Positions 7,904 through 15,462 of a stretch of 45,450 nt of DNA are shown here, piece by piece; the first letter of the stretch is position 1; each line of letters opens with the position of its first letter. The position numbers and the translations under genes were made by a program. The stretch spans positions 1-45,450 of the forward strand of contig JAEURK010000149.1 of assembly GCA_016789175.1 (NCBI GenBank), read 5' to 3'. Below the pieces are notes generated by a model. It worked only from the letters and a program-made list of their open reading frames with translations, did no database searches and was not told the origin of the DNA. This DNA comes from Anaerolineales bacterium. Its GTDB lineage: Bacteria > Chloroflexota > Anaerolineae > Anaerolineales > UBA6663.

Positions 7904-9553
7904 TCAAAGAGGCGTACTTCCAGCGCCCTGGCGCGTCGGCAGAAGCGGCATCGCGGGCCCCGGCAGGCCAAGCAGTTCGGCGAGAGCGGCGCGCAGACCG
8001 ACCCGGTCGTCCCACGGGTACTCGACCGTGCCAAAGCACATCGACTGCTCGTGCCCCTTGCCGCAGGCGATGACGATGTCGCCGGGCCGGGCCAGTCGAA
8101 CGGCCAGCCGGAGCGCCTCCCCCCGATCGGGAACACGGAAGAAGCTGTGGCCCTCCCCGGCGCCCTCGACCGCCCCACGCAGCCGGGCGCCAAAGGCCAT
8201 CATCTCGAGGATATCGGTCAGCGATTCGGTGCGCGGGTCCTCGGCCGTCAGGACGCTGATATCGGCCAACTCAGCCGAGACCTCGGCCATCATCCGACGC
8301 TTCTCGACATCGCGCAGCCCGGCCGAGCCGAAGACGGCGATCAGGCGACGACCGACGGGAGAGCGCTGATCACGGACCGCGGTTTCTGGCGCGGGGTGGT
8401 CGTCGGCCAGCAGCTCCCGGCAGGTCTCGAGCACTCGCCGCAGGGCATTGGGTGTGTGGGCGAAGTCGACGATGGCCGTAAAGGCCTGGCCAAGGTCGAT
8501 GCGCTCGAGCCGACCCGGCACGCCCTGTAAGGCGGCGATGCCGGATCGGGCAGCCGCGGGCGTGACCCCGAGCGCGCCGACGGTAGCTGCCAGCGCGGCC
8601 AGGATGTTGGCGATCATGAAGCGCCCGACCAGAGGCGTGCGCACGTCCGCGATCTCACCGGCGGGTGTTCGAACGTCGAAGGCCATGCCGTCCGCCGAGA
8701 AGTCCGGACGCACCGCTGTGAAGTCGGCGCCGGTGACCAGGCGCTGGCTGTAGCTCAGGCGTCGGGTCTCCGCAACGCCGGTCAGGTAGGCGTACGACTC
8801 GTCGTCGGCGTTGAGCACCGCGCACTTCTCGATGCCGGGTTTGCGCGCGGCCAGGGGCAGACCGGTGAGCAGTCGGGCTTTGGCGGCGCGATAGGCCTCA
8901 TAGCTGCCGTGATAGTCGAGATGCTCGTGGGTGATGTTGGTGATCACACCGACGTCGAACTCACAGGCATCGGTGCGGCGCTGGGCCCAGCCGTGCGAGG
9001 TGGTCTCGAGCACGCAGTGCGTGAAGCCGGCGGCGACCATGCGGGCCAGATAGCCCTGCAGAGCCGGCGCGTCGGGCGTTGTGACGTGCAGGCCGGTATC
9101 GAGGGTGTCGTCGCCGATCACGGCCCCGACTGTCGAGATCAGACCCGCCCGCAGCCCATCCGCCGTCAGGATCGAGTGGATCAGGGTCGACGTAGTGGTC
9201 TTGCCGTCGGTGCCGGTGACGCCGATCATCACCAGCTTGCGGGCCGGATAGCCGTGCAGCGCCGCGGCCAGCCAGGCCAGCGCCTCGCGAGTATCCGGGA
9301 CCACCAGCAAGGGAGCCACGGGTTTCAAAGCCGCCGCGAGGCTGCCGGCCTCGACGACCACGGCGGAGGCGCCGCGCTCGAGCGCCTGCTCGACGAACCG
9401 GTGCCCATCGACCGTGCCGCCGCGCACCGCCACGAAAATCGTGCCCGGCATCACCTCGCGCGAATCGGCGGTCACCGCGGTCACATCGGGCTCGCTCCAG
9501 CCCGCGCGTGTGAACGCCAACGGGATGCCATCCAGTAGATCCGATAGCCGCAT
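7904..9553 (-). CDS. murE: UDP-N-acetylmuramoyl-tripeptide synthetase (Mur ligase)
   Basis: Adds the third stem-peptide amino acid to UDP-MurNAc-L-Ala-D-Glu with ATP hydrolysis, in the cytoplasm. The 549-residue product has all three Mur-ligase domains: the N-terminal UDP-binding domain with TADSREV, the ATPase P-loop GVTGTDGKTTT near residue 110, TTSHG and NITHEHLDYHGS in the central domain, and the C-terminal domain. The specificity motif that is DNPR in meso-diaminopimelate enzymes reads EDPRTE here, so the added diamino acid is uncertain (diaminopimelate, ornithine or lysine). The start is set at 9553 by a TATAAT box exactly 7 nt upstream, which also makes the longer in-frame starts unlikely. 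It is not in a cell-division gene cluster. Confidence 0.93.
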   Translation of the reverse strand: MRLSDLLDGIPLAFTRAGWSEPDVTAVTADSREVMPGTIFVAVRGGTVDGHRFVEQALERGASAVVVEAGSLAAALKPVAPLLVVPDTREALAWLAAALHGYPARKLVMIGVTGTDGKTTTSTLIHSILTADGLRAGLISTVGAVIGDDTLDTGLHVTTPDAPALQGYLARMVAAGFTHCVLETTSHGWAQRRTDACEFDVGVITNITHEHLDYHGSYEAYRAAKARLLTGLPLAARKPGIEKCAVLNADDESYAYLTGVAETRRLSYSQRLVTGADFTAVRPDFSADGMAFDVRTPAGEIADVRTPLVGRFMIANILAALAATVGALGVTPAAARSGIAALQGVPGRLERIDLGQAFTAIVDFAHTPNALRRVLETCRELLADDHPAPETAVRDQRSPVGRRLIAVFGSAGLRDVEKRRMMAEVSAELADISVLTAEDPRTESLTDILEMMAFGARLRGAVEGAGEGHSFFRVPDRGEALRLAVRLARPGDIVIACGKGHEQSMCFGTVEYPWDDRVGLRAALAELLGLPGPAMPLLPTRQGAGSTPL

Positions 9554-9560
9554 AACCATC

Positions 9561-9566
9561 ATTATA
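9561..9566 (-). promoter_or_regulatory. -10 box of a probable leaderless promoter (murE)
   Basis: A perfect TATAAT on the minus strand is 7 nt before the murE ATG at 9553. Two other in-frame ATG codons lie inside or right after the box and could not be transcribed from it. Confidence 0.8.
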
Positions 9567-9586
9567 CGTACCGGCCGTCCGTTGAT

Positions 9587-9642
9587 AACCACGAAGACGC
9601 AAAGCTCGCGAGGTGCTTCGCGAGCTTTGCGTCTTCGCGGTT
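9587..9642. repeat. Long inverted repeat between the atp operon and murE
   Basis: Arms of 25 bp (9587-9611 and 9618-9642) match with one mismatch around a 6-nt loop; the inner 20 bp are perfect. The word AACCACGAAGACGC at its edge resembles repetitive intergenic words common in some environmental genomes. It lies just upstream of the murE -10 box and covers the place where a -35 would be. Confidence 0.7.
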
Positions 9643-9656
9643 CGCCTGCCCCGCGC

Positions 9657-9694
9657 ACAACAAAAGCGCCCCGGGCCTTTCAGCCCGGGGCGCC
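9657..9694 (-). terminator. Intrinsic terminator of the atp operon
   Basis: On the minus strand an 11-bp perfect GC stem (9683-9693 with 9666-9676) with a 6-nt loop is followed by TTTTGTTG. It lies 27 bp after the atpF/H stop codon. It shows that the ATP synthase transcript ends here without any F1 genes. Confidence 0.92.
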
Positions 9695-9720
9695 TGTGAG
9701 CATCTAGCGAGAGACGACGA

Positions 9721-10449
9721 TCAGCGCACGGCGGTCCGCAGACCGTCGAGCTTGCCGGCCACCGAACCGTCGACGACGCGATCGCCCACGCGCACCACCA
9801 GGCCGCCCAGGATCTCGGGATCGACCTTGAAGTGCACGTCGGAGGCGCCCAGGTCGCGCTTGACCGTGCTTTGTTCATCGGCCGTCAGCGGCAGCGCGCT
9901 GGTGACCTCGGCCACGGTGTTGTGGGCCGAGAGATCCACGAGCGTGAGTTTGCCGGCCTTGACGCCGCTGAAGAACTCGTTGATCAGCGCGCGCTGCCGG
10001 GTCTCGTCCAGCGCCTCGCCGATGACCTTATTGGCCGCGGACATCGCGAGCGCCGCCACCTGGCCGCGCAGGTCGCCCAGCACACGGTTGCGCTCGGCCA
10101 CGGCTTCGGCCTCGGCCTGCTTGAGTTTGGCAGCGCGATCGGCCTCAGAAGCGGCCCGCACTTCAGCGGCCTGCTTCTCGGCGCGCTCGACGGCCTCGGC
10201 CACGCGGCGATTGGCCTCTTGCTGGGCCTCGGCGATCACGAGCTTCGCCTGCGCCTCGGCATTCGCGCGCGCCTCACCCGCGATGCGGGCATCCTCGAGG
10301 CCCTGAGCGATCTTGCGCTTGCGCTCGGTCAGGATCTTGAGGACCGGCTGGTAGGCCCAGCGGTTGAGGACGAAGTACACCAGCCCGAAATAGATCGCGA
10401 AAACGATCAGAAAACCGAAGTTGATGCCAAGTCGAGAAAGGGCTTCCAT
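9721..10449 (-). CDS. ATP synthase subunit b fused to the C-terminal domain of subunit delta
   Basis: A peripheral-stalk protein of F0F1 ATP synthase, 242 residues. Residues 1-165 are a normal subunit b: one N-terminal membrane helix (about 9-27, followed by NRWAYQPVL) and a long charged Ala/Glu-rich coiled coil. Residues about 166-242 match the C-terminal part of subunit delta, ending in DPEILGGLVVRVGDRVVDGS and a basic helix. The N-terminal helical domain of delta, which holds the alpha subunits, is absent. Fusions of b and delta are known in mycobacteria, but with a complete delta. A GAGGT ribosome site precedes the ATG. The gene closes the operon; alpha, gamma, beta and epsilon genes are not here, and a separate full delta gene may exist elsewhere. 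Confidence 0.88.
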   Translation of the reverse strand: MEALSRLGINFGFLIVFAIYFGLVYFVLNRWAYQPVLKILTERKRKIAQGLEDARIAGEARANAEAQAKLVIAEAQQEANRRVAEAVERAEKQAAEVRAASEADRAAKLKQAEAEAVAERNRVLGDLRGQVAALAMSAANKVIGEALDETRQRALINEFFSGVKAGKLTLVDLSAHNTVAEVTSALPLTADEQSTVKRDLGASDVHFKVDPEILGGLVVRVGDRVVDGSVAGKLDGLRTAVR

Positions 10450-10463
10450 GGACGACCTCGGTC

Positions 10464-10715
10464 TTAGACGAACAGGATGATGAGGGCGATGGCCAGGGCG
10501 TAAATCGCGGTCGACTCGGCGAAGGCGATGCCCAGGATCATGTTGGTCTGGATCGTGCCGGTGTAGTCGGGATTGCGGCTCATGGCCTGCACTGCGCCAC
10601 CCACGACCGTGCCGATGCCGGCGCCGGCGCCGGCCACGCCGATGATCGCCAGGCCAGCGCCGATCAGGCGGGCGACCTGGACCATCGTGGCCTGAAAGAC
10701 TTCGTTGAACTCCAT
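10464..10715 (-). CDS. atpE: ATP synthase subunit c (proton-translocating rotor ring)
   Basis: An 83-residue hairpin of two membrane helices. Helix 1 has the glycine-rich GAGAGIGTVVGGAVQ packing motif, the polar loop is SRNPD, and helix 2 carries the ion-binding Glu in FAESTAIYALA. Sodium-type rings have a Gln in helix 1 opposite this Glu; here the position is Ile, so proton coupling is more likely despite the EST motif. A strong AGGAGGAA ribosome site precedes the ATG, fitting the high copy number of this subunit. It lies between atpB and the b-delta fusion. Confidence 0.96.
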   Translation of the reverse strand: MEFNEVFQATMVQVARLIGAGLAIIGVAGAGAGIGTVVGGAVQAMSRNPDYTGTIQTNMILGIAFAESTAIYALAIALIILFV

Positions 10716-10767
10716 GTGTTCTTCCTCCTAGATGCGTGTGTCTTCTAGAGTACGGTTCCGGATGAGA

Positions 10768-11889
10768 TTAGTGACCCTCGCCGCTGTGGCTCACGGTCGC
10801 CTGGCTCATGAAGGTCAGGGCCAGCGCCGAGAACACGTAGGCCTGGATCGCGCCGACGACCACTTCGAGACCGACCAGCAGGCCGGGGACGAAGAAGACG
10901 GTCATCGAGCCCAGGATGGCGAGCAGCAGGCCGCCGGCGAAGATATTGCCGAACAACCGCAACGAGAACGAAAGGACTTTCGCGATTTCCGAGATCATCT
11001 CGAGCAAGCTGACGATGAAGTCCATCAGGCCGAAGAACGGCTTGGTGACGATCGTCTTCAGGTTGAAGAACTTGGAGAAGTAATCCAACCCCAGCGCGCG
11101 CACGCCCATGGCCTGGATCAGCACCATCGTGATGATCGCCAGCGCCAACGTGAAGTTCAGGTCGGTCGTGGCACGCCGCAGGCTCGGCACGACCTCGCAG
11201 TACACGCAGGCCTCGTCCGACGACCAGTAGTGCTCGGCTTCCTTGGCCGTCTCGCCCTCGGCCGCATGGCTTTCGGCCTCATGCCCGGCGGTTGCGGCGG
11301 CGTTCGCAGCGACTTCATCTTCCTCGGTGCCCGGCATGCCGCCGTTGAGAAGATGGATGCCGCCGACGTTCACGGTGTGATAGCCCTGCACATTGCCGTG
11401 CGCGACCTTGGTATAGCCGATCGTCTCGTGGATCGGGAACAGGCCGAACAGGTTGACCGTGAGCACGACGATAAAGATCGTGGCCGTGATCGGGAAGATA
11501 TCCTTGGCCCACTTGCTGCCGGCCGCGGCCTCCGCCTGATCCCACAACCACTCGATCGCCATCTCGACGATCTGATAGCCCCCGCCGGGCACCAGGCTGC
11601 CGGCCCGCACGAAGGGCTGGACCACCAGGAACACGACGGCGGCCAGGAGCAGGGCCGCGATAAAGGCCGAGGCCATCGTGTTGCTCAGGAAGAACTCCTG
11701 ACCAAGCACCGGGCCGAATTTGAGCGAGGGCCAGGCCGGCTCGGCTGGCAGGATCACGGCCGGCGCAGCCGGCTTGAAGATCCCGCCAACGCCAAAGGCC
11801 AGGACAGCGCCCGCGATCATGATCGCCAGCCAGATCCAGCGCCAAAGGCCTACGCGCCGTGTGGGTTCAGCATGGTCGTGTGAACTCAA
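10768..11889 (-). CDS. atpB: ATP synthase subunit a with an unusual loop insertion
   Basis: The F0 stator channel subunit, 373 residues, longer than the usual 230-280. The essential Arg is present in SFSLRLFGNIFAGG (about residue 311), with the following helices normal. Between FGLFPIHET (about 150) and the next helix (TTDLNF, about 241) lies an inserted loop of about 85 residues, rich in His, Glu and Ala and ending in a CVYC pair (228-231). The start codon is TTG at 11889, overlapping the atpI stop codon as TTGA; GGAG 8 nt upstream supports it and no other suitable start exists. Translational coupling to atpI is likely. Confidence 0.93.
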   Translation of the reverse strand: MSSHDHAEPTRRVGLWRWIWLAIMIAGAVLAFGVGGIFKPAAPAVILPAEPAWPSLKFGPVLGQEFFLSNTMASAFIAALLLAAVVFLVVQPFVRAGSLVPGGGYQIVEMAIEWLWDQAEAAAGSKWAKDIFPITATIFIVVLTVNLFGLFPIHETIGYTKVAHGNVQGYHTVNVGGIHLLNGGMPGTEEDEVAANAAATAGHEAESHAAEGETAKEAEHYWSSDEACVYCEVVPSLRRATTDLNFTLALAIITMVLIQAMGVRALGLDYFSKFFNLKTIVTKPFFGLMDFIVSLLEMISEIAKVLSFSLRLFGNIFAGGLLLAILGSMTVFFVPGLLVGLEVVVGAIQAYVFSALALTFMSQATVSHSGEGH

Positions 11890-12188
11890 GGCTGCTTCTC
11901 CGTAGATGATGATTGGTCGACAGTCGAGTTTGATTGCTTCTGGCCGGCGCGAACCGCGCGCAGAAGGAACTGATACAGGATTCCGATGCTCAATGGTGCG
12001 CTGAGCGCCGCCAGGCCCAGGGTGAACAGCAACCGGGTTCCCGCGGCCTGATCCAGCAGCCGCCCGATGAAGACCAGGGCCAGCACCAGGGCCAGCACCA
12101 GGACGCCCCCGAGGGCCATCGCCATGAGAAGCGCCGTCGAGACCGGTTGTGGGGTCCGCGGCGGCGCCGAATTGGGTTCCTGGGTCAT
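11886..12188 (-). CDS. AtpI/AtpZ-like ATP synthase accessory protein
   Basis: A 100-residue protein with two hydrophobic segments (about 20-43 and 53-78) separated by a short polar turn, followed by a polar Gln/Ser-rich tail. Size, topology and position at the head of the atp operon fit the AtpI/AtpZ group, which helps c-ring assembly or magnesium supply. The sequence itself is poorly conserved, so the call rests mainly on context. A promoter (TTGACT, 18 bp, TAAAAT) lies just upstream, giving a very short leader, and the ATG at 12188 is the first one that this promoter can express. Its stop codon overlaps the TTG start of atpB. Confidence 0.75.
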   Translation of the reverse strand: MTQEPNSAPPRTPQPVSTALLMAMALGGVLVLALVLALVFIGRLLDQAAGTRLLFTLGLAALSAPLSIGILYQFLLRAVRAGQKQSNSTVDQSSSTEKQP

Positions 12189-12198
12189 TAGATTGTGC

Positions 12199-12228
12199 AT
12201 TTTATCACCCACATAAACCGAGAGTCAA
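12199..12228 (-). promoter_or_regulatory. Promoter of the atpI-B-E-F/H operon
   Basis: On the minus strand TTGACT (12223-12228) and TAAAAT (12199-12204) are 18 bp apart; GATAAA, two bases earlier, would give a 16-bp spacer. The start would be within about 5 nt of the ATG at 12188, so the message has almost no leader. Confidence 0.75.
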
Positions 12229-12243
12229 TGCGAGTGACTGGAT

Positions 12244-12287
12244 GAACGTTCGGCGGATGGCTCGGGTGGGCCATCCGCCGAAAGTTC
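12244..12287 (-). terminator. Hairpin overlapping the nuoN stop codon
   Basis: A 13-bp perfect stem (12249-12261 with 12270-12282) with an 8-nt loop is extended by GAAC/GTTC pairs with a mismatch. It overlaps the nuoN stop and lies between the complex I operon and the atp promoter. It lacks a T-run, so it is a weak or factor-dependent terminator. Confidence 0.6.
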
Positions 12288-13779
12288 ACCTTAGGAAGTT
12301 CGTGCCGGCCGCCTGCGCGATCTGCACGAACGGCCCCGCCAGGACACCGACCAGGATGACGCCGATCGAGCACACCCAGAGCGCGAACACGTAAGGCCGG
12401 CTGACCGGGACCGTGGCCTCGTCCTTGGGCTGGCCCAGGTAGATGACCTTGATGACGATCAGGTAGTAGTACAGGGCCAGGAGCGCGTTGATGGCGCCGG
12501 CCACGACCAGCCAGAGCAGATTGGCTTCGGCCGCGGCCGCGAACAGGTACAGCTTGCCGAAGAACCCGGCCAGCGGTGGGATGCCGCCCAGTGAGAGCAG
12601 GGCCACCAGCATCGCCAGGGCCAGGCCCGGCGAGCGCCGCGAGAGCCCGCTGAAGTCGGCGATCTCGTCCGACCCGGTGATCCGGCTGACCAGGATGATC
12701 ACACCGAAGGCCACCAGGTTGGTGAGCGTGTACATCCCGAGGTAGTACACGACCGCGCCGATGGCGTGCTCGCCGCCGACGTTGCCGTCGGTGTTGAGGT
12801 TGTAGTAGGCGGCCAGGCCGAGCAGGATGTAGCCGGCCTGCGCGATCGACGAATAGGCCAACAGACGCTTGATGTTGCGCTGTTGCATGGCCAGAAGGTT
12901 GCCGATCGTCATGGTCAGGAGCGCCAGCGCCGCGATGATCCCGGTCCAGATCCCGGCATAACCCGGGAAGACCGTCAGCAACAACCGCAGCAGCACGGCG
13001 AAGCCGGCCGCCTTGGAAGCCACCGACAGGAAGGCCGTGATCGGGGTCGGCGCGCCTTCGTACACATCGGGCGCCCAGAAGTGAAAGGGCACGGCCGAGA
13101 TCTTGAACCCGAGGCCGACCACGACCGTCAGCAGGGTCAGGATCACAGGCAGGGTCGGCACACCGCCGACGCCGGCCTCGCCCAGTCGAGCCCCGATCTC
13201 ATACAGATTGGTGCTGCCCGCGAAACCGTACAGAAGGCTGAACCCATACAACAGCACGGTCGAGGTGAAGGCGCCGAACAGGAAGTATTTCAGGCCGGAT
13301 TCCGCGCTCTTGTCGCTCTCACGCAGCGAGCCCGCCAGGGCGTACAGCGCGATCGACGAGGCCTCGATCGACAGGTACAGCATCACCAGGTCGGTCGACA
13401 GGGCCATAAAATTCATGCCGATGACCGAGCCGGTCAACACCAGGAAGAACTCGCCTTCCTTGCCGATCACGGGCGAGTCGGTGGCGATCAGAGCCGTCAC
13501 CATGCCCGCGAACAGGAACAGGATCCGGAAGGCGAAGGCCGCGGTGTCGTTGCGGATCATGCCGCCGAACTGGCCGTCGGCGGTCAGGCCGGGCAACGTG
13601 AACAGCAGCGCGGCAACCAGCGCGGCCCCGAAGCCAAGCGCAGCGACCACGCCGAGTTCACGCTTGCGCTCGCGGCCGCGGTTGACATCGGCGAGCATGA
13701 TCACGGCGGCCGAGATCACGAGCACGATCTCGGGCGCGAGCGCCAGAAGGTGAGACGGTTCAAAAGGCTGAATATTCAT
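12286..13779 (-). CDS. nuoN: NADH-quinone oxidoreductase subunit N
   Basis: An antiporter-like proton-pumping subunit of the complex I membrane arm, 497 residues, about 14 membrane helices. Conserved charged helix motifs are present: YLSIEASSIALYALAG with the pumping Glu, LKYFLFGAFTST with the first Lys, and SAVPFHFWAPDVYEGAPTPITAFLSV with the second Lys region. The ATG at 13779 gives the usual MNIQ start; a TTG just before it is also in frame. It is the last gene of the operon, 66 bp after the second nuoM. Confidence 0.96.
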   Translation of the reverse strand: MNIQPFEPSHLLALAPEIVLVISAAVIMLADVNRGRERKRELGVVAALGFGAALVAALLFTLPGLTADGQFGGMIRNDTAAFAFRILFLFAGMVTALIATDSPVIGKEGEFFLVLTGSVIGMNFMALSTDLVMLYLSIEASSIALYALAGSLRESDKSAESGLKYFLFGAFTSTVLLYGFSLLYGFAGSTNLYEIGARLGEAGVGGVPTLPVILTLLTVVVGLGFKISAVPFHFWAPDVYEGAPTPITAFLSVASKAAGFAVLLRLLLTVFPGYAGIWTGIIAALALLTMTIGNLLAMQQRNIKRLLAYSSIAQAGYILLGLAAYYNLNTDGNVGGEHAIGAVVYYLGMYTLTNLVAFGVIILVSRITGSDEIADFSGLSRRSPGLALAMLVALLSLGGIPPLAGFFGKLYLFAAAAEANLLWLVVAGAINALLALYYYLIVIKVIYLGQPKDEATVPVSRPYVFALWVCSIGVILVGVLAGPFVQIAQAAGTNFLR

Positions 13780-13845
13780 CAAGTACTTGCCCTAATCCAG
13801 TGACCGCGGACGAACGACGAATGAAGAAAGGCTCCTCGCCCCTCG

Positions 13846-15372
13846 CTACCCGCCGCCCAGCGCTTGCAGCACCGGTCGGAGCCCGCTCTCCACGAGCGGC
13901 GCCATGATGGCCGGGTACAACCCGACCACGATCATCAACCCGCTCAGCAGCCCCAGCGCGACCTTGTCGAGGGCCGACACATCCGGCAGCTCCGCAAGCT
14001 GCGCCGGGAGCTGGCCAAAGAACACGCGGCGCACGGCCAGCAGGATGTAGGCCGCCGTGATGACGATCGAGAGCGCCGAGATCACGGCCGCCAGCGGGAA
14101 GAACCAGGCCGTGGTCATGAAGCCCGGCAGGTTGATCGGATCGAGCGCCACGCCCTGCCACAGGCCGAGGTAGATCGGGATCTCGGCCACGAAGCCCGAG
14201 AAGCCCGGCATGCCCATCGACGTGAAGCCGCCGACCAGGAAGGCGATGCCCGCCCAGGGCATGCGCTGCATCAGACCGCCCAACTCCGGGAGCATGCGGG
14301 TGTGGGCGCGGTCGTAAACCATGCCGACGATCGAGAAGAAGAGGGCCGTCATCACGCCGTGCGAGAACATCTGCAGCCCGGCGCCCGTCAACCCAAGCGG
14401 GTTGAGCGTGGCGAAGCCCAGCATCACCAGGCCCATGTGCGACACCGACGAAAAGCCGATGATGTACTTGAAGTCCTTCTGGATCAACGCGATATAAGCC
14501 GCGTAGATCACGTTCACCAGCGCGAAGACCACGATCACGGGCGCCCAGAACTTGGCGCCCTCGGGCAGCAGGTATACACCCAGGCGCAGGGCCGCGTACA
14601 TCCCGATCTTCATTTCGACGCCGGCCAGCATCATCGAGATCGCGGTCGGCGCGGCCACGTGGCCGTCCGGCGCCCACGAGTGCAGCGGGAAGATCGCGCC
14701 CATGATCGCGAAGCCGCCGAAGATCAGCGGGAAGACCCAGCGCTGCAGCTCGGGCGAGAAGTTCGCGGCCGCCAGGTCGAGCAGGCCGAACGAGCGCGCG
14801 CCGGCCGGCAGCGCCGCGTACAGCGCCAGCACGCCGACCAGGGCCACCAGCGAGGCCAGGAACAGGTACAGCGTCAACTTCATGCCGCCGTACTCGCGCG
14901 TCTTCGGGTAGCCCCAGACCACGATCATCAGGAACTTGGGGAAGACCGCGATCTCGAGCAGGAAGAAGAACAGGAACAGGTCGAGCGCCGCGAACACGCC
15001 GAACACGCCGACCGACAGGATCAGGAAAAAGGCCATGTACTCGCGGGCCCGGTCCTCGACCCCCCACGAGATCATCACACCGGTGAGCAGCACGATGCCG
15101 GTCAGGAGCAACATCGGCAGGCTGAAGCCGTCGACGCCCATGTGATAGCGAATGCCCAGCTGCGGGATCCAGGCCACATCCTCGACGAATTGGAAGCCTC
15201 CGGCCGCCTGGTCATAGCCGAAGTACAGGAGGCCCGACAGCAGCACCGTGAAGGCCGCCGTCACCAGGGCCGTGGCCCGGGCCACGTCCTTACGCTCGGG
15301 CGGCAGCAGCAGAATGCCCAGGCCCGCCACCAACGGCGCAAACGTGATGACCGAGAGAAAAGGAAAGGTCAT
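13846..15372 (-). CDS. nuoM: NADH-quinone oxidoreductase subunit M, second copy
   Basis: A 508-residue antiporter-like subunit with about 14 membrane helices. It is recognisably NuoM (FLLEIAVFPKFLMIVVWG, LHSWAPDGHVAAPTAISMML, VEMKIGMYAALRLGVY, SVSHMGLVMLGFATLN) but diverges from the copy just upstream at key helices: FPKFLMI replaces the usual VPMYFLI. The pumping Glu and both central Lys/His positions are kept, so it should be an active proton channel. Only one NuoM is present in classical complex I. The tandem arrangement M-M-N suggests a membrane arm with an extra antiporter module. The 90-bp gap to the first copy holds repetitive sequence. Confidence 0.94.
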   Translation of the reverse strand: MTFPFLSVITFAPLVAGLGILLLPPERKDVARATALVTAAFTVLLSGLLYFGYDQAAGGFQFVEDVAWIPQLGIRYHMGVDGFSLPMLLLTGIVLLTGVMISWGVEDRAREYMAFFLILSVGVFGVFAALDLFLFFFLLEIAVFPKFLMIVVWGYPKTREYGGMKLTLYLFLASLVALVGVLALYAALPAGARSFGLLDLAAANFSPELQRWVFPLIFGGFAIMGAIFPLHSWAPDGHVAAPTAISMMLAGVEMKIGMYAALRLGVYLLPEGAKFWAPVIVVFALVNVIYAAYIALIQKDFKYIIGFSSVSHMGLVMLGFATLNPLGLTGAGLQMFSHGVMTALFFSIVGMVYDRAHTRMLPELGGLMQRMPWAGIAFLVGGFTSMGMPGFSGFVAEIPIYLGLWQGVALDPINLPGFMTTAWFFPLAAVISALSIVITAAYILLAVRRVFFGQLPAQLAELPDVSALDKVALGLLSGLMIVVGLYPAIMAPLVESGLRPVLQALGGG

Positions 15373-15462
15373 AATTCCACTCGCAGCTGTTAGCTGTCAG
15401 CCTTCAGCAATCAGAAATCAGAAATCCACAATCGGCAATTCGCCGAACGTGGACCCTGGGCT
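15373..15462. repeat. Repetitive spacer between the two nuoM genes
   Basis: The spacer holds short reiterated words: AGCTGTTAGCTGTCAGCC (15392-15409), then TCAGCAATCAGAAATCAGAA and a degenerate continuation to about 15440. It is AT-richer than the genes on both sides. Such words are typical of dispersed intergenic repeats. It is the only long gap in the operon between nuoL and nuoN and might mark the site of the nuoM duplication or of a later insertion. Confidence 0.6.

Noticed and set aside
10464..10715. Sodium-type ATP synthase c-ring
   Set aside because: The EST motif in helix 2 is compatible, but the Gln needed in helix 1 is Ile, so proton coupling is more likely.
13760..15067. A long minus-strand frame overlapping nuoM in another phase
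   Set aside because: It is an out-of-frame reading of the second nuoM, rich in Arg/Gly/Pro, while the nuoM frame keeps all family motifs.
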